NCBI RefSeq assembly: GCF_001112925.1
Contig: NZ_CPYD01000015.1
Coordinates: 62,001 to 126,000 of the forward strand
Direction of reading: 5' to 3'
DNA: 64,000 bases
From: Yersinia nurmii
GTDB taxonomy: Bacteria > Pseudomonadota > Gammaproteobacteria > Enterobacterales > Enterobacteriaceae
Shown: one piece after another, positions 44,476 to 54,097 of the stretch
How positions within the stretch are numbered: position 1 is the first letter of the stretch
How the letters are laid out: every line of letters begins with the position of its first letter
The notes under the pieces: generated by a model
Databases searched by the model: none
What the model saw: only the letters and a program-made list of their open reading frames with translations
Told to the model about the DNA's origin: nothing
Program-made: the position numbers and the translations under genes

Positions 44476-45690
44476 ATGCAAACTAAAGGCATCAGCAAAA
44501 TTGTTCTGGCTTATTCCGGCGGCTTAGATACTTCGGCAATCATTCCATGGCTGAAAGAAAACTATGATAACTGCGAAGTGATTGCCTTCGTTGCGGATAT
44601 CGGTCAGGAACGTGCCGATCTGGAAGGTATAGAACAAAAAGCGCTGCGAACTGGTGCCTCAGCCTGCTATGTGGCTGACCTGCGTGAAGAATTTATCAAA
44701 GATTACGTGTATCCAGTGCTGCAAACGGGCGCTCTGTACGAAGGTACTTACCTGCTAGGGACTTCAATGGCACGTCCGTTGATTGCTAAAGCTCAGGTTG
44801 AGCTGGCGTTGAAACTGGGTGCTGATGCGGTAGCCCACGGTGCGACCGGTAAAGGTAACGATCAGGTACGTTTCGAAAGCACTTATACCGCGCTGGCACC
44901 ACAGCTGAAAGTGGTTGCGCCTTGGCGTGAGTGGGATCTGCGTTCCCGTGAAGCGCTGCTGGATTACCTGAAAGAGCGTGATATTCCGACTACGGCATCC
45001 TTGGAAAAAATCTATAGCCGTGACGAGAATGCGTGGCATATCTCTACCGAAGGCGGCGTGTTGGAAAGCCCGGCTAACGCTTCGAACAAAGATTGCTGGG
45101 TTTGGACCGTAGCGCCAGAAGATGCGCCGGACGAGCCTGAACTGGTCACCGTTGCCGTTGAAAAAGGCAAAGTGGTTGCGGTTAATGGCAAAGCTATGAG
45201 TCCGTTCCAATGTCTGGATGCGTTGAATACGCTGGGCGCTAAACACGGTATTGGCCGTATCGATATCGTAGAAAACCGTCTGGTCGGTATTAAATCCCGC
45301 GGTTGTTACGAAACCCCGGGAGGCACCATCATGATGGCTGCGCTGCGTGGGGTTGAGCAACTGGTGCTGGATCGCGATAGCTTTAAATGGCGTGAGCAGT
45401 TAGGCCTGGAAATGTCCTACGTGGTTTACGATGGCCGTTGGTTTGCCCCGTTGCGTCAATCATTGCAGGCTGCGGCTGAAGTGTTGGCGCAGGAAGTTAA
45501 CGGTGAAGTGGTTCTAAAACTGTATAAAGGTCAGGTGACTGCGATTCAGAAAACATCTTCTAACAGCCTGTATTCCGAAGAGTTTGCTACTTTCGGCGAA
45601 GATGAAGTTTACGATCACAGCCACGCCGGCGGCTTTATCCGTCTGTTCTCATTGTCTTCCCGTATTCGTGCATTGAACGCGAAGAAGTAA
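44476..45690 (+). CDS. argG: Argininosuccinate synthase (404-residue type)
   Basis: 404 residues. Joins citrulline and aspartate using ATP. The PP-loop motif [30 protein letters not shown], and [11 protein letters not shown] are typical of the shorter argG form. E. coli ArgG is a 447-residue protein of a different branch ([16 protein letters not shown] start) encoded outside the argCBH cluster. ATG 44476 has AAGGAA upstream. A 19-residue extension upstream is rejected. Confidence 0.97.
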   Translation: MQTKGISKIVLAYSGGLDTSAIIPWLKENYDNCEVIAFVADIGQERADLEGIEQKALRTGASACYVADLREEFIKDYVYPVLQTGALYEGTYLLGTSMARPLIAKAQVELALKLGADAVAHGATGKGNDQVRFESTYTALAPQLKVVAPWREWDLRSREALLDYLKERDIPTTASLEKIYSRDENAWHISTEGGVLESPANASNKDCWVWTVAPEDAPDEPELVTVAVEKGKVVAVNGKAMSPFQCLDALNTLGAKHGIGRIDIVENRLVGIKSRGCYETPGGTIMMAALRGVEQLVLDRDSFKWREQLGLEMSYVVYDGRWFAPLRQSLQAAAEVLAQEVNGEVVLKLYKGQVTAIQKTSSNSLYSEEFATFGEDEVYDHSHAGGFIRLFSLSSRIRALNAKK

Positions 45691-45702
45691 TGCGGCGAGC
45701 TT

Positions 45703-45730
45703 TGCGAGCGTGGCTCTGTTTGCGCTCGCA
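45703..45730 (+). other. Intercistronic hairpin between argG and argH
   Basis: TGCGAGCG (45703-45710) pairs with CGCTCGCA (45723-45730) around a 12-nt loop, 12 nt after the argG stop. No T-run follows, so it is more likely a stability or processing element than a terminator. Confidence 0.55.
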
Positions 45731-45750
45731 TCTCACTGTTTGAGCATCGT

Positions 45751-45777
45751 TTTATCAGGTTTATCAGGTTTATCAGT
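45751..45777 (+). repeat. Three tandem 9-bp repeats upstream of argH
   Basis: TTTATCAGG, TTTATCAGG and TTTATCAGT run head to tail in the leader of argH, ending 16 bp before its ATG. Copy number could vary by slippage. Confidence 0.85.
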
Positions 45778-45793
45778 TTAAGGAAATCAAGTT

Positions 45794-47167
45794 ATGGCAT
45801 TGTGGGGCGGACGGTTCAGTCAGGCAGCAGATCAGCGGTTTAAGCAATTTAACGATTCCCTGCGGTTTGATTACCGATTGGCAGAACAGGATATTGTCGG
45901 CTCTGTTGCCTGGTCAAAAGCGCTGGTTACCGTAGGCGTGTTGAGCGCCGAAGAGCAATGGCAGCTCGAACAGGCATTGACCGTATTATTGGAAGAGGTT
46001 CAGGCTGACCCACAAGCCATTCTGACTAGCGATGCGGAAGATATTCATAGCTGGGTAGAAACTAAATTGATTGCCAAAGTTGGCGATTTAGGTAAAAAGC
46101 TGCATACCGGACGTAGCCGTAACGATCAGGTCGCTACCGATTTGAAACTGTGGTGCAAATTCCAAGTGACTGAGCTGCAATCGGCGGTACGCCAGCTGCA
46201 ACAGGCGTTGGTTATCACTGCGGAAGCCAATCAGGACGCGGTTATGCCGGGTTATACCCATTTGCAACGGGCTCAGCCGGTGACCTTTGCTCACTGGTGT
46301 TTGGCTTACAGCGAAATGCTGGCTCGGGATGAAAGTCGGTTGCAAGATACTTTAAAGCGTTTGGACGTGAGTCCATTGGGCTGTGGCGCACTGGCGGGCA
46401 CCGCTTACGCCATCGATCGTGAACAGCTGGCCGGTTGGTTGGGTTTTGCTTCTGCGACCCGCAACAGTCTGGATAGCGTTTCCGATCGCGACCATGTGCT
46501 GGAATTACTGTCAAATGCCAGTATTGGTATGGTTCATCTCTCTCGTTTTGCCGAAGATTTGATTTTCTTCAACAGTGGCGAAGCGGCCTTTGTCGATTTA
46601 TCTGACCGCGTCACTTCAGGCTCCTCCCTGATGCCTCAGAAGAAAAACCCGGATGCGCTGGAACTGATTCGGGGTAAATGTGGCCGTGTACAAGGCGCAT
46701 TGACCGGAATGATGATGACGTTGAAAGGCCTGCCTTTGGCTTACAACAAAGATATGCAGGAAGATAAAGAAGGGCTGTTTGACGCATTGGATACCTGGCT
46801 GGATTGTCTGCATATGGCGGCGCTGGTATTAGATGGTATTCAGGTAAAACGTCCACGTTGTAAAGAAGCTGCCGAGCAGGGTTATGCGAATGCGACCGAA
46901 TTGGCGGATTATCTGGTAGCGAAAGGTGTGCCTTTCCGTGAAGCGCATCATATTGTCGGCGAAGCGGTGGTTGAAGCTATTCGTCAGGGTAAAGCACTGG
47001 AAGCGTTGCCGTTGCAGGATTTGCAAAAATTCAGCGCAATTATTAGCGGCGATGTATACCCAATCCTGGCTCTACAGTCCTGTCTGGATAAACGTGTCGC
47101 CAAGGGGGGGGTATCACCACAGCAGGTGGCATCAGCCATTGCTGAAGCTAAAGAGCGTTTGTTTTAA
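45794..47167 (+). CDS. argH: Argininosuccinate lyase
   Basis: 457 residues, as in E. coli. Fumarase-superfamily tetramer splitting argininosuccinate into arginine and fumarate, the last biosynthetic step. Seen: [17 protein letters not shown], the [12 protein letters not shown] loop, the catalytic His in [14 protein letters not shown], and the signature [15 protein letters not shown]. Last gene of argCBGH, followed by a terminator. Confidence 0.98.
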   Translation: MALWGGRFSQAADQRFKQFNDSLRFDYRLAEQDIVGSVAWSKALVTVGVLSAEEQWQLEQALTVLLEEVQADPQAILTSDAEDIHSWVETKLIAKVGDLGKKLHTGRSRNDQVATDLKLWCKFQVTELQSAVRQLQQALVITAEANQDAVMPGYTHLQRAQPVTFAHWCLAYSEMLARDESRLQDTLKRLDVSPLGCGALAGTAYAIDREQLAGWLGFASATRNSLDSVSDRDHVLELLSNASIGMVHLSRFAEDLIFFNSGEAAFVDLSDRVTSGSSLMPQKKNPDALELIRGKCGRVQGALTGMMMTLKGLPLAYNKDMQEDKEGLFDALDTWLDCLHMAALVLDGIQVKRPRCKEAAEQGYANATELADYLVAKGVPFREAHHIVGEAVVEAIRQGKALEALPLQDLQKFSAIISGDVYPILALQSCLDKRVAKGGVSPQQVASAIAEAKERLF

Positions 47168-47184
47168 TTCATCTCTCACTTATT

Positions 47185-47214
47185 GCGGATGGCACTCTTA
47201 CCATCCGCTTTATT
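47185..47214 (+). terminator. argH terminator
   Basis: GCGGATGG (47185-47192) pairs with CCATCCGC (47201-47208), followed by TTTATT. Confidence 0.85.
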
Positions 47215-47421
47215 GCCAAATATTCCCTTCTCTGTGAATATGTTAGCTATAGGCTAGCTGTCAGTCGTCATTAAATATCTCTTTAATTAATCTATTGGGT
47301 TCATCCGCGATAATTAACCATTCATTCTTTTAGCATTAGGGCGAGCATTCACATTTATTGTTATTCATTGGCGCTATTTTTTTATTTCTTTCTGTAGGAA
47401 GTTGAGTTTATTTCATTAAAT

Positions 47422-47440
47422 GATTATGATAATCATTCTC
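47422..47440 (+). promoter_or_regulatory. Fur box upstream of hasR
   Basis: GATTATGATAATCATTCTC matches 17 of 19 positions of the Fur consensus GATAATGATAATCATTATC. It lies 114 bp upstream of hasR, implying iron-repressed transcription of the has operon. Confidence 0.88.
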
Positions 47441-47553
47441 AATTGTTGGAATATAAATAAAGCGCTAATGTTAGGCTTTGTTTTTAAACTGTTGATTTAG
47501 TGAAATAACTAAGTTGGCTGTCGGCATTATTTTTCCAAGGATGAAGTAAAAAT

Positions 47554-50022
47554 ATGCATAATAATTATGTGAATAAAATTAAGCCTAATGGTTTAATAAG
47601 CATCATTCTTTTTTTTATTTTTTATTTATTTAGTGATAAAGGTTACTCGAAACAGCTAGACGTTAATATTTCGTCTTCAAAAATAGATGATAATAATGTG
47701 ATATTAGAACCACTGAAAATAGAAGATGGCGGTCTGGGATATTCTGATGGTTGGGTATATGATGAGCCACGCTCTGTTAGTGAAATAACTAAAGAACAAT
47801 TAGATAACCGTCCTGCCCGCCATGCGGCTGATATATTGGAGCAGACTTCCGGCGTCTATTCTGCGGTAGACCAACAAGATCCTGCGTTATCGGTCAATAT
47901 TCGCGGTATTCAAGATTTTGGCCGTATAAATATGAATATTGACGGTATGAGACAAAACTTTATGAAAAGTGGCCACGGCGGACGTAACGGCGTGATGTTT
48001 ATTGATCCGGATATTCTTAGCAATGTGGTGATTGAAAAAGGGCCGACCATCGGTATCGGCAGCGCTGGCGTAATTGGTGGTATTGCTACTTTTAATACGA
48101 TAAACGCGGCAGATTTTCTTGAGCCAGGAAAAGAACTTGGCGGTAATCTGCGAGCCACAATTGGCGATAACGGTACCCGATTTATTGGTGGCGGAGCATT
48201 GGCATTTGGAAATGAAATCGGAGATGTATTGATAGCCGTTAGTGAACGTAACTTTGGTGAATATTGGCCGGGAAACATCGGTAGTCTGGGAGACTTACGT
48301 TTTGGTTATGGAAATAAGGGGAAGAACTCAATCGGTGATGAGTTAAAGCGTATGAAAGTACTCAATTCCGGCTACCAAATGCATACTCGACTAGCTAAAG
48401 TGGGTTGGAACTTGCCTGCGGAGCAGCGTTTGGTCGCCAGTTACCTGCAAACTCAGGTAAACAGCCCTAACGGTGGCTTTCTGGTCACTGTAAAGAACTC
48501 ACCGAATAAAAGCGGCATCGGTTGGAAAACCAGCAGCATTAGCGATGTAATAACGCAGAATTTCGGGTTGGATTATCGTTTACAGCCTGAGCATCTGCCC
48601 TGGTTGGATGCTAAGGCAAAAGCCTATTACGTTGATACCGATGATAAAACCAATACTTTGTGTTCTGATCCAATTTTCTGTCGGAAATATACCACTCGCA
48701 CGCGTTTAACTACGCGCGGTCTGCAGCTACAAAATACCCAACGTTTCATTCTACCGGATAACCATTTATTGAGCCTTCAATATGGTATGGATTGGTTTAG
48801 CGATCGTTCCAGCGGCCACACGAACAAAGATCTCATGCAGGGTGTGACTCCGTCTGGCAAGCGCAGTCTGACTAGCGTTTTCACTCAGTTTGATTACCAC
48901 TACGATGACTGGTTACGGCTGGATGGCGGGCTGCGTTTCGAACATTCTCGTTTACAGGGGCATACCTGGCTATACACATCCAAAATGCCTTATACACGGC
49001 AAAACCCATGTAACCCCCAACATGGCGGGGGAAAACGAAATACCTGTAAGAAAGTCCCTGTGACAATGACCTGGGATGTTGATCGCCATGAGCAGCAAAT
49101 ATTGCCAACCTTAGGCATTGGGGTTAAGCCAGGAGTGCAATGGCTGGAGTTCTTTGGCAACTACGGTCAATCATGGCGGCCACCGGGTATAACAGAAACT
49201 CTGGCTACCGGCAGTGCCCACGGTTCGGGTTTTTTGTTCCCGAATCCTTATCTGGCTATAGAGCGTTCCCGCACCTGGGAATCTGGGTTGAATATTCAAC
49301 AGGAAGATTTATTCATTAGTGGTGATAAGTTTGGCGCAAAAATGGCCTACTTTGATACACGGGTGGCGAACTATATCAATTTGGAATTAGAGCGAGCATT
49401 ACCTCTGCGCGGAAGCCAATCCTTTGCCTATGCTGCTTACGTTAATAATTTACTTAAAAGTCGCTTTCGTGGATTGGAATATCAATTAAGTTACGATGCC
49501 GGTTTTTTCTATGCCAGTCTGAATTATACCCGAATGATAGGTCATAACGATACTTGCTCAAAACCAGCCTGGTTGGGCGGTATTCAATCGGTTAAAAATA
49601 TAAAAGGTATAGGGATGTATGGTGTCGATGGTAACCATCTTAATGATTTTATCGTTTGTAGACATGGGGCGGTATTTGGTTCATCAGCCTATTTACCGGG
49701 CGATCGTGGCAGTTTAACGTTGGGGGGAAGAGCGTTAAATAAACTGTTAGATTTTGGTACCGTAATCCGTTATAACCGTGGGTATCAAGATTTATCAGTG
49801 CTTAATGGTTATGGCTATCCGGGTACGGCTTATGTCGCTGACTGGCCGAAATACACAGTATTTGATTTATATGCCAGCTATAAAATAACAAATAATTTGA
49901 TATTACGTACTTCAATAGAAAATATCAGTAATCGTGCTTATCTGGTTAATTATGGTGATTCACTGTCATTTTCTGCTAGCCGTGGCCGAACTATTCAGGG
50001 TGGATTTGAATACAAATTTTAA
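47554..50022 (+). CDS. hasR: TonB-dependent hemophore/haem receptor HasR
   Basis: 822 residues. Outer-membrane receptor that takes haem from HasA. Order: an N-terminal export segment (about 13-32, somewhat unusual), a short acidic linker, the plug domain (about 70-190; NIRGIQDFGRINMNIDGMRQ), then a 22-strand barrel ending in Phe (QGGFEYKF). Two candidate haem-ligand histidines match the Serratia HasR pattern: His141 in MKSGHGGRNG of the plug and His556 in GSAHGSG before PNPYLAIERSRTWE. There is no room for an N-terminal signalling (STN) domain, unlike Serratia HasR. The first ~60 codons are notably AT-rich. Confidence 0.95.
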   Translation: MHNNYVNKIKPNGLISIILFFIFYLFSDKGYSKQLDVNISSSKIDDNNVILEPLKIEDGGLGYSDGWVYDEPRSVSEITKEQLDNRPARHAADILEQTSGVYSAVDQQDPALSVNIRGIQDFGRINMNIDGMRQNFMKSGHGGRNGVMFIDPDILSNVVIEKGPTIGIGSAGVIGGIATFNTINAADFLEPGKELGGNLRATIGDNGTRFIGGGALAFGNEIGDVLIAVSERNFGEYWPGNIGSLGDLRFGYGNKGKNSIGDELKRMKVLNSGYQMHTRLAKVGWNLPAEQRLVASYLQTQVNSPNGGFLVTVKNSPNKSGIGWKTSSISDVITQNFGLDYRLQPEHLPWLDAKAKAYYVDTDDKTNTLCSDPIFCRKYTTRTRLTTRGLQLQNTQRFILPDNHLLSLQYGMDWFSDRSSGHTNKDLMQGVTPSGKRSLTSVFTQFDYHYDDWLRLDGGLRFEHSRLQGHTWLYTSKMPYTRQNPCNPQHGGGKRNTCKKVPVTMTWDVDRHEQQILPTLGIGVKPGVQWLEFFGNYGQSWRPPGITETLATGSAHGSGFLFPNPYLAIERSRTWESGLNIQQEDLFISGDKFGAKMAYFDTRVANYINLELERALPLRGSQSFAYAAYVNNLLKSRFRGLEYQLSYDAGFFYASLNYTRMIGHNDTCSKPAWLGGIQSVKNIKGIGMYGVDGNHLNDFIVCRHGAVFGSSAYLPGDRGSLTLGGRALNKLLDFGTVIRYNRGYQDLSVLNGYGYPGTAYVADWPKYTVFDLYASYKITNNLILRTSIENISNRAYLVNYGDSLSFSASRGRTIQGGFEYKF

Positions 50023-50118
50023 AGTCTTCAGGTGTGTTAATTAACCCCTGTTGGTATGTATGGTTATATTAATAATCATATTCTAAGTTATATCCCATTT
50101 ACTAAAAGGAAATTATTT

Positions 50119-50721
50119 ATGAGTATAACAATTAAATACCAAGAAGAGTTTGCCGAATTTAGTGTTTCATCTTACCTCAAAGCGTGGGCTGCGGGGTTCG
50201 GTAATATCGAACTGGCTCCGGTTAAAGATCGTGGGCAATTTTATGGGGGATCAGATGGTTTTAATGGCCATCAATTTTCTATTGGTAGTTCGCATAACAC
50301 GGAAACCAGCCTCATAGCGAAGGGTAACTTACATTATACCTTTTATCCTCAGCATACGCTCCATGGCAATATTGATGAGATGCAGTTTGGTGAGGGGTTA
50401 GAACCTAGCATCGGTGGGGGGAGACACATTGTCAAAACTGAGGTCACCTTTAGTGGCTTGGATATCACTGGGCAATATGATCCTGCGCTCACTGAGGAGC
50501 AGAATCATCAGGGCGATATGCACAAAACGGTATACGGTCTAATGAAAGGAGACCCTGATCCGATGCTGGAAGTCCTCAAAGCAAGAGGGGTGGATGTTGA
50601 CAGCGCCGTCAACACGCTATCTATAGCTAGTCAGTATAATTCTGGTGACGTGATGGCCGATGCACCATTTATCGAAGCAATTGGTGTGGCAGAGTTCAAC
50701 GAGATGTTGTTAGCCGCCTGA
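50119..50721 (+). CDS. hasA: Secreted hemophore HasA
   Basis: 200 residues. Extracellular haem-scavenging protein exported by the type I system encoded next to it. No N-terminal signal peptide; the C-terminal export signal ends MLLAA. Haem-pocket residues: Tyr73 in NLHYTF and His79 in QHTLHG correspond to Tyr75 and His83 of Serratia HasA. The other Serratia axial ligand, His32, is absent (this loop reads NIELAPVKDRG), as in Y. pestis HasA, which binds haem through Tyr alone. ATG 50119 follows AAAAGGA; an in-frame start at 50056 is rejected. Confidence 0.96.
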   Translation: MSITIKYQEEFAEFSVSSYLKAWAAGFGNIELAPVKDRGQFYGGSDGFNGHQFSIGSSHNTETSLIAKGNLHYTFYPQHTLHGNIDEMQFGEGLEPSIGGGRHIVKTEVTFSGLDITGQYDPALTEEQNHQGDMHKTVYGLMKGDPDPMLEVLKARGVDVDSAVNTLSIASQYNSGDVMADAPFIEAIGVAEFNEMLLAA

Positions 50722-50764
50722 TCACGCGCAATTGGATAAGTAACCCTTTGACTGAATAAAAATG

Positions 50765-50808
50765 TCACCGCCGTGCCAATAGGGAAATAAAGGTGCGGTG
50801 GTGATTTT
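50765..50808 (+). terminator. Attenuator-type hairpin between hasA and hasD
   Basis: TCACCGCCGTGCC (50765-50777) and GGTGCGGTGGTGA (50792-50804) can form a 13-bp RNA stem with three G-U pairs, followed by TTTTGATATT. It should stop part of the transcription after hasA, giving more hemophore than exporter. Confidence 0.75.
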
Positions 50809-50908
50809 GATATTCATTGTTTAAGCATTTTTACGAGCGGCGCTGCTCTTTTGGAATGGTACTGCGGTGCGCATTATCAACGTGTGGTTACAGTGTGGAA
50901 ACGGACCC

Positions 50909-52699
50909 ATGCCATTAGCTAATACCTCTCAAACGACATTACCTCCGATTTTAGCGGTTTTAATCTGTGATAAAACCAGCCTCTGGGGAATAGGAATATT
51001 CACTGCAATTATCAATTTGCTGATGTTGGCTCCAGCAATATATATGTTACAGATCTACGAGCGCGTTTTGGCCTCAGCAAACACCATGACTTTACTGATG
51101 CTGACTTTATTAGTTTTGGGCGCTTTTACGTTGATTGGCTTATTAGAATGGGTGAGAGGAGCCGTTGTCATTCGTTTAGGCACTCGAGCCGATATGCGGT
51201 TGAATCAGCAAGTGTTTAACTCGACTTTCCAATCAACTTTGCAAGGTAACAAAATTCAGGCAGCGCAGGCGCTTAACGATCTGACGACGCTACGCCAGTT
51301 CGCTACCGGCAATGCGTTGTTTGCCATTTTTGATGCTCCTTGGTTTCCCTTCTATTTATTGGTGATTTATTTGCTGCACCCTTGGCTTGGCGTCATGGCA
51401 ACCATTGGGGCAGGCGTGCTGATTCTACTGGCTTGCATGAATCATTGGGTATGTAAAAAACCATTGAAACAGGCCTCTGAAATCACTTCGCGGGCAACTT
51501 TGCAGGCAAACGCCAATTTACGTAATGCCGATACCATCGCGGCGATGGGGATGCTAAAAGCTTTGCGGGAACGATGGCTAACTCAGCATTGCCGTTTCCT
51601 TTACCTGCAAAATATCGCCAGTGACAGAAGCAGCCGCATTAGTGCATTAGCCAAGTCCAGCAAGTTAACGCTGCAATCAATGATGCTGGGATTAGGATCA
51701 TTGCTGGTTATTCGAGGAGAAATTACGGCTGGAGTGATGATTGCGGGATCAATATTGATCGGGCGAGTGTTAGGGCCGATCGATCAATTGATAGCAGTCT
51801 GGAAACAGTGGAGCCATGCCCGTCTGGCTTACCAACGTTTAGCTGATTTACTGGCGAATCAGCAACCCTCATTGGCGACAGAAATAGTTTTGCCTGACCC
51901 TCTGGGTCAGTTAACCGTCACTCAATTACTTGCCTGCCGAGCTGGCACTTCGGTTCCTATCCTGCATTCTGTCAATTTTACCCTGCAACCGGGGGAAATT
52001 CTTGGCGTTTTGGGGCCATCAGGAAGCGGTAAATCCACGTTGGCGAGGTTACTGGTTGCTAGTCAGACAGCATTCAGTGGATCAATACGACTGGATGGAG
52101 CAGAAATCTCTCTCTGGAACAAATCCTTACTGGGAAAATTTATCGGCTACTTGCCACAAGATGTGCAGTTATTCCAAGGGTCGGTGGCTGAAAATATTGC
52201 TCGTTTTGGCGTGCTGGATTCATCCCAGGTTGTGGCTGCTGCAAAGATGGCAGATGTGCATGATTTGATTCTACATTTGCCAAAAGGCTATGACACTCCT
52301 CTGGGTGATGGCGGGGAGGGACTATCCGGAGGACAGAGTCAGAGAATTGCGCTGGCGCGGGCTATGTACGGGATGCCGCGGTTGATTGTGCTGGATGAAC
52401 CGAATGCCAGCTTGGATGAAGGCGGAGAAAAGGCATTATTGGCGAGCATTGCACAGCTAAAACGGCAGGGTAGTACGGTGATTATGATCACGCATAAGCC
52501 TGAATTATTGTCTGGCAGCGACTTTTTATTGCTGCTAAAAAACGGGCAACAACAGCTGTTTGATCGTACTGCGGCGGTGTTCAGTGATTTTTACGCCAAA
52601 GATAATATCGCTTCGACGCGGAAAGCAGATAAAAAAAATGTCTGGGGTCACGGTGCGAATTATCGGGTTGTTCCCGCCGGGAGAACATCAGGTGACTAA
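50909..52699 (+). CDS. hasD: Type I secretion ABC transporter HasD
   Basis: 596 residues from ATG 50909. Inner-membrane ABC exporter of the PrtD/HasD group that energises HasA export. About six transmembrane helices in the first ~300 residues, then the nucleotide-binding domain: Walker A LGPSGSGKST near 370, signature LSGGQSQRIALARA near 471, Walker B RLIVLDEPN near 491, and the switch His in ITHKPE. A GTG at 50867 is an alternative start; ATG has GGAAACGG before it. Stops 28 nt before the hasE ATG. Confidence 0.94.
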   Translation: MPLANTSQTTLPPILAVLICDKTSLWGIGIFTAIINLLMLAPAIYMLQIYERVLASANTMTLLMLTLLVLGAFTLIGLLEWVRGAVVIRLGTRADMRLNQQVFNSTFQSTLQGNKIQAAQALNDLTTLRQFATGNALFAIFDAPWFPFYLLVIYLLHPWLGVMATIGAGVLILLACMNHWVCKKPLKQASEITSRATLQANANLRNADTIAAMGMLKALRERWLTQHCRFLYLQNIASDRSSRISALAKSSKLTLQSMMLGLGSLLVIRGEITAGVMIAGSILIGRVLGPIDQLIAVWKQWSHARLAYQRLADLLANQQPSLATEIVLPDPLGQLTVTQLLACRAGTSVPILHSVNFTLQPGEILGVLGPSGSGKSTLARLLVASQTAFSGSIRLDGAEISLWNKSLLGKFIGYLPQDVQLFQGSVAENIARFGVLDSSQVVAAAKMADVHDLILHLPKGYDTPLGDGGEGLSGGQSQRIALARAMYGMPRLIVLDEPNASLDEGGEKALLASIAQLKRQGSTVIMITHKPELLSGSDFLLLLKNGQQQLFDRTAAVFSDFYAKDNIASTRKADKKNVWGHGANYRVVPAGRTSGD

Positions 52700-52727
52700 T
52701 CCAAAAGCCACGGAAAGGGGCGAAATC

Positions 52728-54041
52728 ATGCCGTTTGCCACCGCCCAGGAACCGCTGCAAATTAATAGCGGACGCTATCTTTATCTTGGCGGGCTGCTGG
52801 TGCTGATTTGGTTTATGGGTTTTTTTATTTGGGCCGGATTTGCGCCACTAGATAAAGGTGTTGCTGTCGCCGGAATTGTGGTGGTAACAGAAAATAGAAA
52901 GGTTGTTCAGTCTTCGCAAAGCGGGCGAATCAGTCAGCTACATATTGCTGAAGGTAAATGGGTAGAAAAGGGACAATTACTGATTTCGCTGGATGATACA
53001 ACGGTACGTAGTCAGCGAGACAATCTACAGCAGCAGTATTTTTCCTTACTCTCGCTAGAGGCGCGTTTAATTGCTGAGAAAAACCATGAGGCGGAGATCC
53101 AGTTTCCAGTGGCATTATTAACGCAGCGTGAGCAGCCCTATATTGCTGAGGTTATGGTTTTACAACAGCAGCTTTTCTACCACCGATATCAGGCTCAACA
53201 AGCCGAAATAGCGCGCTTGTCAGCGGAAATAGCTCTTTTACGCGCTCGCCTTGCCGGGTTGCATAGACAGCGAGCAAATAACCAACTTCAGTCCGACTTA
53301 GTTCAGCAACAGTTAAAAGGTGTGCGTGCGCTGGCAAAAAGTGGCTATGTGGCGCTTAAACAACAGCTTGATATGGAAAGCCAGGCTATCGCATTGACGG
53401 CTCTGGTGGATCAGCACTGTAGCCATATAAGTGAAACTCGTCAGCTAATTAAGGCAAATGAGCAACGATTATTACAGCAGGGTGAGCAATATCAGGCAGA
53501 TATTCATGAGAAGTTAGCTAACACTCAGCGACGGCAGCAGGATTTAGAGCAGCAAATTGGCGTAGCGGAATATGAGTTGGCCAATATGCGCATTTATGCG
53601 CCGGAAAGTGGCATCATTATCGCCTTGGCACAGCACACTGTTGGTGGGGTTATCGGCTCCGGGCAGCAACTGATGGAAATTGTTCCTAGCGGGCGCCCAC
53701 TGTTGATTGACGCTCAGCTACCCATCGAATTGATCGATAAAGTTGCGGTAGGTTTACCGGTAGAACTTATTTTCTCCGCTTTCAACCAAAGCCATTCTCC
53801 TCGATTACAGGGACGCGTTCTGCATATAGGCGCTGACCGATTGAATAATCCAAGCAGCTTAGAGCCCTATTATCCATTAACTGTGTCGATCAATACGGAT
53901 GAAGCACAGCAAACCCACACAGAAAAAATCCAGTCAGGTATGTCCGTCGATATTTTTATTCGCACCGGAGAGCGTTCACTACTGAGCTATTTACTTAAAC
54001 CATTCGCCGATCGTCTGCATACCGCGTTGGCAGAAGAGTAA
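52728..54041 (+). CDS. hasE: Type I secretion membrane-fusion protein HasE
   Basis: 437 residues. HlyD/PrtE-family adaptor joining HasD to an outer-membrane TolC-like channel. A short cytoplasmic tail, one transmembrane helix (about 17-38; YLYLGGLLVLIWFMGFFIW), a lipoyl-like half (VVQSSQSGRISQLHIAEGKWV), a long coiled-coil hairpin (about 85-285), then the second lipoyl half (IYAPESGIIIALAQHTVGGVI) and beta-barrel. ATG 52728 has GGAAAGGGG upstream. A GTG at 52692, overlapping the hasD stop and preceded by GGGAGAA, is equally possible and would add 12 residues. Confidence 0.94.
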   Translation: MPFATAQEPLQINSGRYLYLGGLLVLIWFMGFFIWAGFAPLDKGVAVAGIVVVTENRKVVQSSQSGRISQLHIAEGKWVEKGQLLISLDDTTVRSQRDNLQQQYFSLLSLEARLIAEKNHEAEIQFPVALLTQREQPYIAEVMVLQQQLFYHRYQAQQAEIARLSAEIALLRARLAGLHRQRANNQLQSDLVQQQLKGVRALAKSGYVALKQQLDMESQAIALTALVDQHCSHISETRQLIKANEQRLLQQGEQYQADIHEKLANTQRRQQDLEQQIGVAEYELANMRIYAPESGIIIALAQHTVGGVIGSGQQLMEIVPSGRPLLIDAQLPIELIDKVAVGLPVELIFSAFNQSHSPRLQGRVLHIGADRLNNPSSLEPYYPLTVSINTDEAQQTHTEKIQSGMSVDIFIRTGERSLLSYLLKPFADRLHTALAEE

Positions 54042-54097
54042 ACGGCTTCTCTTACCTAATGAAAGTTACGCTATTAATTGAATAAAAAAGGAATGTG

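Larger units (their letters stand above)
47168..47553. other. argH-hasR intergenic region
   Basis: 386 bp. Holds the argH terminator, then a markedly AT-rich stretch with the Fur box and hasR promoter. This is the left edge of DNA absent from the E. coli argH-oxyR junction. No repeat, att-like site or integrase remnant is visible. Confidence 0.6.

Noticed and set aside
44764-45360. 198-codon frame antisense to argG
   Set aside because: Shadow of the argG coding strand, with no ribosome-binding site or known motifs.
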